From: a bacterium
Lineage (GTDB): Bacteria; Armatimonadota; Chthonomonadetes; Chthonomonadales; CAJBBX01
Direction of reading: 5' to 3'
Length of the DNA stretch: 34,675 nucleotides
NCBI GenBank assembly: GCA_021811565.1
Contig: JAJZOL010000231.1
Coordinates: 1 to 34,675 of the forward strand
Position 1 is the stretch's first letter. Every line of letters starts with the position of its first letter. A program made the position numbers and the translations under genes. The notes under the pieces are model-generated. The model was not told the DNA's origin. It did no database searches and was given only the letters and a program-made list of their open reading frames with translations. Shown piece after piece: positions 8,816 through 16,785 of this stretch.

Positions 8816-9826
8816 TTGGCTCGAACCTTGACGATATCTAACAAACAGAAAGCCGCTATTCTTATTATGGCTCTCGGACCAGAGATCACCAGCACTATTT
8901 TCCCCTACATGGCGGAACAGGACGTTGAGCAACTAATGATCGAGGTTGCGCGCCTAGGGCAGGTGGGTTCCGCTGAGAGAAACGCAGTGATCGCCGAGTT
9001 CCGCGAAATGTGCATGGCGCAGGAGTATATCTCCGAGGGAGGAATCGACCATGCAAGGCGCTTTCTGGAATCCGCATACGGCGCGGATCGAGCGAACTCC
9101 CTGATCAACCGCGTGGTTCAAGCGCTTCAGGTGATGCCGTTTGATTTCATCAAGAAAGCCGATCCCGCTCAGTTGCTCTCCTTCCTTCAAGAGGAGCATC
9201 CGCAGACAATCGCTTTGATATTGGTACACCTCGCCCCCAATCAAGCTGCGGCTGTGATATCGGGATTGCCGCAGGAGGTGCGCGCTGAGGTGGCGCGACG
9301 CATCGCCATCATGGATCGCACCCCTCCGGATGTTATTAATCAGATAGAGAAGGTTCTCCAGCAGAAGATGTCCTCCGTTGTGACGCAGAAATTCACTGCA
9401 GTGGGTGGCGTAAAGGCGTTGGTCGAGGTGCTGAACTGGGTGGACCGAACCACGGAAAAGACGATTTTGGAGACGCTCTCGGAAAATAATCCGGAGCTTG
9501 CGGACGAAGTCAAAAAGCTAATGTTCGTATTTGAAGATATTACTCTCCTGGATGACGCCTCCATCCAGAAAGTCCTCCGAGAGGTTGAGACCAAGGAGTT
9601 GGGGCTTGCACTCAAAGGAGTTGGGGAGGATGTGCAGAATCGGATTTTCAAGAATATGTCCGAACGCGCAAGCAATATGCTCCGGGAAGAGATGGAGTTC
9701 ATGGGACCTGTCCGATTGCGAAACGTGGAGGAGGCGCAACAACGGATCGTCGGCATCATCCGTCGGCTGGAGGAGGCTGGAGAGATTATCGTAGCCCGTG
9801 GAGGCGGCGAGGAATTGATCGTGTAG
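8816..9826 (+). CDS. fliG: Flagellar motor switch protein FliG
   Basis: FliG is the rotor protein that binds FliF and receives torque from the stator. The 336-aa sequence has the N-terminal domain (SNKQKAAILIMALGPEITSTIF), the middle EEHPQTIALILVHL motif, and the C-terminal torque helix DITLLDDASIQKVLREVETKELGLALKG with its conserved charged residues. The end (RIVGIIRRLEEAGEIIVARGGGEE) is typical. The start is a TTG, preceded by an AAGGA site. It lies 67 bases after fliF. Confidence 0.95.
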   Translation: MARTLTISNKQKAAILIMALGPEITSTIFPYMAEQDVEQLMIEVARLGQVGSAERNAVIAEFREMCMAQEYISEGGIDHARRFLESAYGADRANSLINRVVQALQVMPFDFIKKADPAQLLSFLQEEHPQTIALILVHLAPNQAAAVISGLPQEVRAEVARRIAIMDRTPPDVINQIEKVLQQKMSSVVTQKFTAVGGVKALVEVLNWVDRTTEKTILETLSENNPELADEVKKLMFVFEDITLLDDASIQKVLREVETKELGLALKGVGEDVQNRIFKNMSERASNMLREEMEFMGPVRLRNVEEAQQRIVGIIRRLEEAGEIIVARGGGEELIV

Positions 9827-9841
9827 TTTGGGAGTAAAATC

Positions 9842-10570
9842 GTGTCGAAAATAATAAAAACCACCGAACAGACTCACGCGGCGATATTCGAGGATATTGA
9901 ACAGATTGCGGAGGAGGAACGAAGTCGAATTTTCGGCGCCCCGTCAGAGCCCGAGGATATCCAGATACTCCGCGAGGAGACCCAAAAGGAATGCCAACGA
10001 CTCATCCTAGAAGCGAAGGAACAGGCGAAAGCGATTCGCGCCCAAGCGAAAGAGGAGGGCTATAATCAAGGCAAGGAGAATGGATACCGGCAAGGTTTTG
10101 AAAACGGTATGGCTCAAATGGCGGAGGAGAAAGAGCGTTATCGATCCCAACTGGAAAGCTTCGTCGCTTTGATCGAAGAAGAGAGATTGAGACTTTGGAA
10201 AGAGGCGGAACCTCAAATTGTGCAGTTCGCACTTGAGATAGCGCAAAAGATCGTCAAGGATGAGGCTCGTATCAATCACGAGGTGGCGATCTCCGTCATT
10301 AAGAACGCGATGAGACGCATCGTGGATACCAATAACATCCGCATACGTGTGAACGGCTCCGATCTCGAGGCCGTGCGCGGAGCGCGAGAGGATATCGCCC
10401 AGTTGGTGGATGGCATCCGCCATCTTGAGATCGTCGAGGATAGACGTGTGTCGCCGGGCGGATGCGTGGTGGAAACGAGCGGAGGGAATATCGATTCGCG
10501 CATTGAGACACAACTCGCGGAAGTGGAGAAACTGTTCACAACCGGATCCGCTAATTCCGCTGCTTCTTAA
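9842..10570 (+). CDS. fliH: Flagellar export regulator FliH
   Basis: FliH binds and regulates the export ATPase FliI at the membrane. The 242-aa protein is charged and coiled-coil rich in its first 130 residues, with the GYxQGxExGY..GxExG repeats seen in the family (EGYNQGKENGYRQGFENGMAQ). The C-terminal domain contains FALEIAQKIVKDEARINHEV and the DRRVSPGGCVVETSGGNIDSRIETQL ending. The start is a GTG behind GGGAGT. It lies between fliG and fliI as usual. Confidence 0.92.
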   Translation: MSKIIKTTEQTHAAIFEDIEQIAEEERSRIFGAPSEPEDIQILREETQKECQRLILEAKEQAKAIRAQAKEEGYNQGKENGYRQGFENGMAQMAEEKERYRSQLESFVALIEEERLRLWKEAEPQIVQFALEIAQKIVKDEARINHEVAISVIKNAMRRIVDTNNIRIRVNGSDLEAVRGAREDIAQLVDGIRHLEIVEDRRVSPGGCVVETSGGNIDSRIETQLAEVEKLFTTGSANSAAS

Positions 10571-10592
10571 CGTATGATGCAAGGAACTCACG

Positions 10593-11939
10593 ATGCAAGA
10601 CTTGAAGATTCCTTCCGAACCACTTCCTCCTATCAATTTGGACAGATATCGCCAAGCTCTGAGCCGATTCGACTCCGTGAAAATGAATGGAAGAGTGGTG
10701 CAGGTGATTGGCTTGGTGATAGAATCCTGCGGCCCCTCCGCGATGATAGGCGAAATATGCAATATCATAGTGGATCGCTTTAAACCTCCGGTTTTAGCGG
10801 AGGTGGTGGGTTTTCGCGAAAACAGGGCGTTGCTGATGCCGCTCGGGGTGATGGAGGGTATCAAGCCAGGCAGCGAGATCGTGGCGACTCGCTCCATGCA
10901 CCATATAAACGTCGGAGAGGAGCTACTGGGCAGAGTGTTGGATGGATTGGGCAATCCCATCGATGACAAAGGCTCCCTTCAAACCACCCAAAGCTATCCG
11001 GTTAATTCCTCCCCTCCAAACTCGCTGCAGAGGAAAAGAATTACCGATCCCCTCCCGATGGGGATAAGAGCCATCGATTCCTGCCTAACCATCGGCAGAG
11101 GACAACGTGTAGGGATATTCGCCGGTTCCGGAGTGGGAAAGAGCACCACGCTTGGTATGATCGCACGCAACTCCAAGGCGGATGTGAACGTGATTGCATT
11201 AACCGGTGAGCGCGGCAGGGAGGTGCGTGATTTCATTGAGGAGTCGTTGGGCGAGGAGGGATTGGCTAGATCCGTGGTGGTGGTCGCCACATCCGATCAG
11301 CCTGCACTCGTAAGAATAAAATCGGCGTTGGTCGCCACGACTATCGCGGAGTTTTTCCGAGACCAAGGGGCGGATGTCATCCTGATGATGGATTCCGTCA
11401 CTCGCCTCGCCTTGGCGCAGAGGGAGGTCGGATTGGCGATCGGAGAGCCTCCCGCAACTAGGGGATACACTCCATCGGTCTTCGCGTTGCTACCCAAATT
11501 ACTTGAAAGAGCGGGCACTTCGGACAAGGGAAGCATTACCGGGCTTTATACGGTTTTGGTGGAAGGGGATGACATGAACGAGCCGGTTGCGGACGCGGTT
11601 CGAGGGATATTGGACGGACACATCGTCCTATCTCGCGCCTTGGCTCACCAGAACCACTATCCCGCCATCGACGTCCTGCAGAGCGTCTCTCGTGTTATGC
11701 CCTCCATCACCTCCCCGGTGCATCGGACCGCAGCGGGAGAGTTGCGATCCTTACTATCGGCATATCGCGATGCGGAGGATCTGATTAACATTGGCGCGTA
11801 TGTGGAGGGTTCGAACCCGCTCATCGACCGCGCGAAACGGCATATCGACAAAATACGAGGCTTCCTGCGGCAGGATTCCTCGGAATCAGCGGACTATCAG
11901 AATTCATTGCAAAAGTTACAGGAGATTTTCATAACTTAG
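10593..11939 (+). CDS. fliI: Flagellum-specific export ATPase FliI
   Basis: FliI is the F1-beta-like ATPase that energises flagellar protein export. The Walker A motif GSGVGKST lies at 178-185, the Walker B region near VILMMDSVTR (about 259-268). The family signature LAIGEPPATRGYTPSVFALLPKLLERAG follows, as does DDMNEPVADAVRGILDGHIVLSR. The 448-aa length is normal. It lies 22 bases after fliH. Confidence 0.96.
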   Translation: MQDLKIPSEPLPPINLDRYRQALSRFDSVKMNGRVVQVIGLVIESCGPSAMIGEICNIIVDRFKPPVLAEVVGFRENRALLMPLGVMEGIKPGSEIVATRSMHHINVGEELLGRVLDGLGNPIDDKGSLQTTQSYPVNSSPPNSLQRKRITDPLPMGIRAIDSCLTIGRGQRVGIFAGSGVGKSTTLGMIARNSKADVNVIALTGERGREVRDFIEESLGEEGLARSVVVVATSDQPALVRIKSALVATTIAEFFRDQGADVILMMDSVTRLALAQREVGLAIGEPPATRGYTPSVFALLPKLLERAGTSDKGSITGLYTVLVEGDDMNEPVADAVRGILDGHIVLSRALAHQNHYPAIDVLQSVSRVMPSITSPVHRTAAGELRSLLSAYRDAEDLINIGAYVEGSNPLIDRAKRHIDKIRGFLRQDSSESADYQNSLQKLQEIFIT

Positions 11940-12000
11940 TATTCACTCAGGGTTTGAGAGAATGAAACTCAATCCAAGACAACCGGTATAAACATGGATT

Positions 12001-12435
12001 ATGCGTAAATTTGAATTCCGATTTGAAACGGTTTTGAAACACCGAACCATAATAGAGGAGATGAAAGCCCTCGCTTTAGGAAGAGTTGAGCATGAGCTTT
12101 CTGAATGCGATGACCGAATCGCCCTTCTCCAAGCCAAAGTGAAAGAGACATACTCGCATTCGCCAATGTCATTTGCTGGAGACCCCTTGATAAGGGAAAG
12201 ATACTTGGAGGCGTTGCGAGAAAAGATACGACATGAAAATATCATACGTAATGAAATCATGACGCGTTTGAATCAAGCCAGAACCGAATTAGTTAAGGCG
12301 AGACAGGATCGTGAATCCATCGATAGGATAAAACAGAACGACCTTCTCATATACAAGCACGAAGCTCTCAAGAGCGAACAGGATACGCTCGACGACATAG
12401 CATCAATCCGTGCAAGAAGGAGAGATATGAAATGA
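12001..12435 (+). CDS. fliJ: Flagellar export chaperone FliJ
   Basis: The 144-aa product is highly charged and predicted to be all helical. It starts with KFEFRFETVLKHRTIIEEMKA, the usual FliJ opening, and its downstream position after fliI is the standard one. FliJ is the central stalk of the FliI ring and cycles export chaperones. Sequence conservation in this family is low, so the call rests on the N terminus and gene order. Its stop overlaps the next start (ATGA). Confidence 0.85.
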   Translation: MRKFEFRFETVLKHRTIIEEMKALALGRVEHELSECDDRIALLQAKVKETYSHSPMSFAGDPLIRERYLEALREKIRHENIIRNEIMTRLNQARTELVKARQDRESIDRIKQNDLLIYKHEALKSEQDTLDDIASIRARRRDMK

Positions 12436-13025
12436 GCATCGAATCCGTTCAAGCGCGCATAGCGGAGATAGAGGCGCGCATTCGAGCTTTGACGCCGGAA
12501 GCTCCCGCACCTCAACCCGTATTGCAAGACAAGAGTTATGTGGAGGGAGCGAATATTCCCACTCTTCCACCCGACAAGCCATTCAATGTGGCGTTGGCGG
12601 AGGCGACCGGAGGCGTGAACATAAAACCGGACAACCCACCGTTTTCCCCCGAGATCGAATCCCTGATTTCCAAATACAGCGCCCAATATGGATTGAATCC
12701 AAACTTGGTTAGAGCGGTGATTCGGGTTGAATCGGACGGGAACACAAAATGCGTCTCCTCCAAAGGGGCGATGGGTTTAATGCAATTGATGCCGGAGGAA
12801 TTGAACGAATACGGAGTGAGTAACCCTTTTAATCCCGATGAGAATATCGCTGCGGGGGTAAAGCAACTTTCCGATAAATTGAAACTATTCAATGGAGACT
12901 TGCCTCTCGCACTCGCCGCGTACAATGCCGGTTCCGGAGCCGTGGAAAAATATCACGGTGTTCCACCCTATCCGGAAACGCAACGATATGTTCAAAAGAT
13001 TCTACAAATGATCTCCAATCCATAA
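12432..13025 (+). CDS. SLT-type lytic transglycosylase in the flagellar operon
   Basis: A C-terminal soluble-lytic-transglycosylase domain spans about residues 73-197. It has the catalytic glutamate E100 (IRVESDGN), GAMGLMQLM (113-120) and LAAYNAGSGAVEKY (161-174). It would cleave peptidoglycan to let the rod through, the job done by FlgJ in enterobacteria. The first 70 residues are a coiled-coil start followed by a Pro-rich linker. There is no visible Sec signal peptide, so export through the flagellar apparatus is a reasonable inference. The ATG overlaps the fliJ stop by 4 bases. Confidence 0.88.
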   Translation: MSIESVQARIAEIEARIRALTPEAPAPQPVLQDKSYVEGANIPTLPPDKPFNVALAEATGGVNIKPDNPPFSPEIESLISKYSAQYGLNPNLVRAVIRVESDGNTKCVSSKGAMGLMQLMPEELNEYGVSNPFNPDENIAAGVKQLSDKLKLFNGDLPLALAAYNAGSGAVEKYHGVPPYPETQRYVQKILQMISNP

Positions 13026-13040
13026 GGAGTCGCGAATACA

Positions 13041-13520
13041 TTGAAGTATGTTTTAGCGGTTTTGATACCGTTACTGATTATAGGAGGGGTGGTCTTCGGA
13101 TTGATGTATTCGAAGGTGGTCCCGTTCGCGTCCGTGAAAACAACCAAGGCGTCGAAACAAGCGTCAACACCGGCATCCACCGCAAGCTCTCCCACATACA
13201 CCGCCTCCAGCGCCAATTCCAAGCCGACCTCCAGCGCATCAAGCTATCCCGCTTCCATGAACACCTCGCCAAGCTACCCCTCTTCGACAGCGGCAACCGT
13301 GGTTTCCACCCCGGACCCGAACGCGGAAGAGAATGCGGCGCATCTGGCATCGGTTTACGAGCAGATGCAACCCCAGGACGCAGTGAAAATCCTCGCCAAA
13401 CTGCCGGATCCGATTGTTGTAAAATTGCTTGGCAAAATGGATAGCATGCAGGTCAGCAAAATATTGCCCCTCCTACCGGTGGATCGTTCCGTGCGGATCA
13501 CCAAGGAATTGATGAAATGA
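13041..13520 (+). CDS. motE: MotE-like membrane protein with MgtE-N-type domain
   Basis: This 159-aa protein has an N-terminal membrane span (about residues 3-23), a long Ser/Thr/Pro/Ala-rich linker (35-95) and a C-terminal helical domain. The last reads YEQMQPQDAVKILAKLPDPIVVKLLGKMDSMQVSKILPLL, matching the MgtE-N/FliG-like repeat of MotE. MotE is a periplasmic chaperone-like partner of MotC and motor assembly in epsilonproteobacteria, and similar genes sit after fliJ in many flagellar operons. The start is a TTG 10 bases after AAGGAGT. The symbol is by analogy. Confidence 0.75.
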   Translation: MKYVLAVLIPLLIIGGVVFGLMYSKVVPFASVKTTKASKQASTPASTASSPTYTASSANSKPTSSASSYPASMNTSPSYPSSTAATVVSTPDPNAEENAAHLASVYEQMQPQDAVKILAKLPDPIVVKLLGKMDSMQVSKILPLLPVDRSVRITKELMK

Positions 13521-14059
13521 ATGGCAAACACATCGCTTTGGTTATCATCGTATTGGCAGTATGCGCAGGGTGCTGGCGCTTGTGGTTAAAAAACAGTGCG
13601 CATATGGATGATCCGTTCGAGTCATGGAGCCCCACGCAAGAGGATATATTAAAAGCCGTGGGCGGAGGCGGCCCTGGCAACTGGCGAGATGAACGGCATC
13701 TCAAGTTCTCGGCAATGTTTCAGAAACGTTTTCGATCCAGAAGATACCCTGTTCGTATTTTCTTCACCAGCCCGAATAAGGCCATTCTCTTCTGCGGCGC
13801 AATGATCCCTGTCGGTCAGATAGCGCATATCTCGCTACAAGCGTTTAACGAGGCGAAAGGCGTATTCAATAAAAATTACGATGTGGAAGTGTTTGAAACC
13901 TATATCATGCTGCGCCCGCGCAAACTGGCGGACGTCCGGATGGACGGGAAATATGGCGTGCCGATATGCAAGTTCGTTTGGGCTGAACCGAACGAACGAC
14001 CTCAGTATCTAATTCACTACCCTACAAATCCAACCTCTAACGATGCTTCTCAGCCATAA
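13517..14059 (+). CDS. Unknown membrane-anchored protein at the end of the flagellar operon
   Basis: The 180-aa product starts inside the stop of the MotE-like gene (ATGA overlap), so it is translated with the flagellar operon. It has one N-terminal membrane segment (about residues 5-23) that contains a Cys (VCAGC). The LAVCAGC stretch resembles a lipobox only loosely. The rest is a compact soluble domain (YPVRIFFTSPNKAILFCGAMIPVGQIAHISL). I do not recognise the family. Position suggests a periplasmic accessory role in motor or rod assembly, which is inference only. Confidence 0.7.
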   Translation: MNGKHIALVIIVLAVCAGCWRLWLKNSAHMDDPFESWSPTQEDILKAVGGGGPGNWRDERHLKFSAMFQKRFRSRRYPVRIFFTSPNKAILFCGAMIPVGQIAHISLQAFNEAKGVFNKNYDVEVFETYIMLRPRKLADVRMDGKYGVPICKFVWAEPNERPQYLIHYPTNPTSNDASQP

Positions 14060-14065
14060 GATGCG

Positions 14066-14263
14066 CTACGCGGCTTCGCGAATTTCGGGCGGGGTGTCCC
14101 AGCCGATAAGGCACATCGTGGTGGCGGCGGTGTGATGTTTTCCATGGGCGATGAAGATGACCACTTCACCGTAAATTTGAATTTCGGCGTGTTCGTAGTA
14201 GGTGCCGGCGCTATGTCCGGGTTCGGTGACGCTAAGTGTTCCCTTGCCTTCGATGATAATCAT
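14066..14263 (-). CDS. Small conserved-looking hypothetical protein (65 aa)
   Basis: The ORF track starts at 14485, but an excellent AGGAGG site directly precedes the ATG at 14263. This gives a 65-aa protein beginning MIIIEGKGTLSVTE and ending CLIGWDTPPEIREAA. A strong sigma-70 promoter lies about 45 bases upstream. It reads as a beta-rich small domain with several histidines (YYEHAEIQ, AHGKHHTAA) that could bind metal, but no family is recognised. Its stop lies 6 bases from the stop of the convergent flagellar operon with no terminator between. Confidence 0.65.
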   Translation of the reverse strand: MIIIEGKGTLSVTEPGHSAGTYYEHAEIQIYGEVVIFIAHGKHHTAATTMCLIGWDTPPEIREAA

Positions 14264-14618
14264 TTCCGTCCTCCTATTGATGCTCGCGAATTCACTGCCA
14301 TTGTTCCCATTATAACAAATCTTTGAAGGAGTCACAACTTTTATTTTTTGTGTGACTTGCAAAAAATCATTCCGCCCAATGGGCATTCCGGTTATTTCAC
14401 AACGTATATGATTGTATGAGGTAATAAAGCGAAACAAATATGGTTGTGAGGGAGGCATTTGCAAAATTCCGCGTAACGAAATCACAATGCGCGGTCTTCA
14501 TCTTAAAACAGGCGGGCAAAATCAATTTGCAATTTCCCGATCGGGCTGATGAAACACGGATTTGATAGTTCCTTGTTTAGTGAAGGTTTTCCGCAAGGTC
14601 TGATGGGAGGTGGTCCTA
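14264..14618. other. Divergent intergenic region with repeat-like motifs
   Basis: It contains the strong minus-strand promoter for the 65-aa gene, a GTCACA/TGTGAC inverted repeat (14331-14336 and 14351-14356) overlapping its -35 side, and a copy of the dispersed TTTGCAAAATTCCG motif at 14457-14471. I see no convincing promoter for the plus-strand PrcB-like gene and no additional coding frame. Confidence 0.5.
14309..14337 (-). promoter_or_regulatory. Sigma-70 promoter for the 65-aa gene
   Basis: On the minus strand TTGTGA (14332-14337) and TATAAT (14309-14314) are separated by 17 bases. A GTCACA-N14-TGTGAC inverted repeat starting at 14331 overlaps the -35 and could be an operator. Confidence 0.65.
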
Positions 14619-15083
14619 ATGAACCGAAGACTTGCATGCGTGGGAACGATGATCCTTTTATTAGGAGCGATGAGTGTCATGGCATACGGAGAGTCGGAGA
14701 AACCGGCGGATACGAATAAGCCCCTCTTCTCCTGTTCCGGATTGAGAAGTTCCATCAAGCAAAAAGAGACCGTTATTATCCATGACGCCAAGGCTTTCAG
14801 CGATTTGTGGCAGAGATACAACGGCGACAAGGATGTTTCCGTACCGAAAGTGGATTTCTCCAAGTACGACGTGGTGGCGGTGTTTGCTGGCATGAAACCC
14901 ACCGGCGGATACGCGGTGGAGATTGAGGATTTGCAAAAGAAGAACGGAAAGAATTTCATCCCCGTCAAACTGATCTCTCCATCCAAAGGAATGATAGTGG
15001 TGCAGATGATCACCTATCCCTTTGCCATGAAGGCGGTGCCTAAGCTCCCTGCGAACACGCAGATCGATTTCAATGAGAAATAA
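14619..15083 (+). CDS. Secreted PrcB-like domain protein
   Basis: The product is 154 aa from ATG 14619, which has GGGAGG at 9 bases; the ORF track begins at an upstream GTG. A signal peptide is visible (MNRRLACVGTMILLLGAMSVMAYG). The mature domain has FSDLWQRYNGDK, then YDVVAVFAGMKPTGGYAVEIEDLQKK, then VVQMITYPFAMKAVPK. The GGYxVEI core is the signature of the PrcB C-terminal domain, a partner domain of the treponemal dentilisin protease. No PrcA or PrtP-like gene is adjacent, so function here is unknown. A strong terminator follows 6 bases after the stop. Confidence 0.75.
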   Translation: MNRRLACVGTMILLLGAMSVMAYGESEKPADTNKPLFSCSGLRSSIKQKETVIIHDAKAFSDLWQRYNGDKDVSVPKVDFSKYDVVAVFAGMKPTGGYAVEIEDLQKKNGKNFIPVKLISPSKGMIVVQMITYPFAMKAVPKLPANTQIDFNEK

Positions 15084-15088
15084 AATTA

Positions 15089-15127
15089 GGCGTCGGCAGG
15101 GGATCTCCTCCGACGCCATTTTCGTTT
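15089..15127. terminator. Bidirectional rho-independent terminator
   Basis: GGCGTCGG (15089-15096) pairs perfectly with CCGACGCC (15110-15117). ATTTTCGTTT follows on the plus strand and a T-rich TAATTTTATT follows on the minus strand. It separates two convergent genes. Confidence 0.8.
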
Positions 15128-15139
15128 GCAGTTACGTGT

Positions 15140-15421
15140 CTATTCGGTGTAATCTTCGATCTCTTCGACTGTATCCTCTTCCAACTCATCATCCTCCAAA
15201 GCGATTTCAGCGGCTGCGCCAATGTGGTTCAGCTCTTCGAGATCATGCAAGTTGCGATGAATATCCACATCCGCCATGCCGGGAATGCGAGGATGCTTCT
15301 GACGGCACTCCTCGCACTGGAACTTCACCTTCGCTCCGGCAAGCCATGCCGGAATGGTGGATATCGGCTTTTTGCATTCGCAACAGTTTACTTCCTTTAA
15401 ATGTTGCTCATCGACTCTCAT
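15140..15421 (-). CDS. Small zinc-ribbon protein with acidic tail
   Basis: The 93-aa protein has two Cys-x2-Cys knuckles, C13-C16 (CCEC) and C36-C39 (CEEC), about 20 residues apart. This is a zinc-ribbon layout. The C-terminal third is very acidic (EDDELEEDTVEEIEDYTE). No signal peptide is seen, so it is cytoplasmic. Such small ribbons bind nucleic acid or protein partners, but the function here is unknown. An AAAGGA site 7 bases before ATG 15421 supports the start. Confidence 0.7.
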   Translation of the reverse strand: MRVDEQHLKEVNCCECKKPISTIPAWLAGAKVKFQCEECRQKHPRIPGMADVDIHRNLHDLEELNHIGAAAEIALEDDELEEDTVEEIEDYTE

Positions 15422-15458
15422 TCATTGTCCTTTCCGTTTCAGACAAAATGTCTCATAT

Positions 15459-15701
15459 CTATTTATCGGAGGTCTTCTTCTGGGAGGGTTGCTGTGTGAC
15501 GGGCTTTTCATCATAGGATTTTAGCGTAAGAAAGCCATTCGCCAGCATGATTATCGCCCCCGCAAGATACTCCAAACTGGCGTAATGATTGATCGGTTGT
15601 CCTGGCTCCGATATAAGAACGCTATTCGTGGCGAACCCCGCAATGCTTAACACGAATAGAATTACGCCAATCACGATAAAACTATTGAAATATTTTAGCA
15701 A
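15459..15701 (-). CDS. Small two-span membrane protein
   Basis: The 80-aa product has two hydrophobic segments (about 8-26 and 42-60) and a polar Lys/Gln/Ser tail. The start is a TTG at 15701 behind AAGGGG. No family is recognised. It may be cotranscribed with the zinc-ribbon gene, which starts 37 bases downstream of its stop. Confidence 0.6.
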   Translation of the reverse strand: MLKYFNSFIVIGVILFVLSIAGFATNSVLISEPGQPINHYASLEYLAGAIIMLANGFLTLKSYDEKPVTQQPSQKKTSDK

Positions 15702-15844
15702 TTCAAACCCCTTTTCGGATCACATCAAAGCGTATCAGTTCCTATCCATGCATATTTCCATGGGCTTTTCGCAATCCTTTATCGCAAGCGTGTAGTATAT
15801 CCGCAAACAATGCAAATGTCAAACATCCCGAGATTTTTTTGCAT

Positions 15845-16666
15845 CTACCCCTTCACCCCTATCCGAATCCTATAGCTGAAATACCATGGGGATGGCGTAT
15901 CCCCCATAATGCGCCTGCATTTTATACGCATTTCCTCCAAACCCAATTTCTCTTCGGACAAACCGGTTTTTAAAAGCGTTTCCACGCTCCCCTGACTCAG
16001 CAACAAACCCACCAACCGTTCCGCATCGCCCATTTCCATATGATGCATGCATATCTCTCTTACATACTGAAAATATCCCGATTCATTGATATTTGCAAGA
16101 TGCTTGTTCTTGCTCCACCGTTTGATCGGCTCGGTTGTTCCAAGCTCCCTTTCGAGGGCGTTAATTTTCGCGGCGGTCTCCCTATAGATCATCTCCGCCA
16201 TGGGAGTAATGACCGGGGGCCAGTCACAATCCACTGTGGCGAAGAGCCCGCCAGGGCGCAATATTCGGTTCACCTCCGCAAGTGTTGTGACAGGGTCCAT
16301 CCAATGAAACGATTGGGAGCAGGCGACGATATCCGCGGAGCCATCCGCAAGGGTGGTGTCGGCGGAGTGACCTTCGATGTAGCGGACAATGGTCCCCTGA
16401 TCCTCGGAAGGCGAGGCTGCCTGAGCGACTTCGCGCATGTCGGGGTTTGGCTCGACCCCGAGAACCTCGCGGGATTTACCGATCCATATTCGCGTGAAAA
16501 GCCCCGTTCCACTGCCAAGGTCCACCACCCTGTCCGCGACGCTCGAACCAAGGTATTGCAATAAAATCCTCGTCAAATCCGCCGGGGGTTGAGGTCGAAA
16601 GCGATCGTATAGATCGGCGTAACCGCTGAAACGCTCCACGTTGGCAACGTTGAATGCACTATTCAT
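15845..16666 (-). CDS. Class I SAM-dependent methyltransferase
   Basis: The 273-aa protein has motif I VVDLGSGTGLFTRIW (about 42-56) and the acidic end of strand 2 (LGVEPNPDM). A FHWMD segment and a RILRPGGLFATVD motif follow, as in the UbiE/Methyltransf_11 group. It resembles stand-alone small-molecule methyltransferases (AdoMet-dependent, cytoplasmic). The substrate cannot be read from the sequence, and the neighbours give no clue. Confidence 0.85.
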   Translation of the reverse strand: MNSAFNVANVERFSGYADLYDRFRPQPPADLTRILLQYLGSSVADRVVDLGSGTGLFTRIWIGKSREVLGVEPNPDMREVAQAASPSEDQGTIVRYIEGHSADTTLADGSADIVACSQSFHWMDPVTTLAEVNRILRPGGLFATVDCDWPPVITPMAEMIYRETAAKINALERELGTTEPIKRWSKNKHLANINESGYFQYVREICMHHMEMGDAERLVGLLLSQGSVETLLKTGLSEEKLGLEEMRIKCRRIMGDTPSPWYFSYRIRIGVKG

Positions 16667-16785
16667 TTCTCTTTAAAATCCTCGTTATTCATGTAATTGC
16701 GATATTCTCTATGCGGGAGCTTGGTTACACGGGAGATGAATGAAGACGGTATCATCTTCCAATCCTTGAAACGCCTCCGTTTCAA

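Noticed and set aside
10007-10969. 320-aa minus-strand ORF opposite fliH/fliI
   Set aside because: Antisense shadow of two clear flagellar genes, with Ser/Pro/His-rich composition typical of reverse-frame translation.
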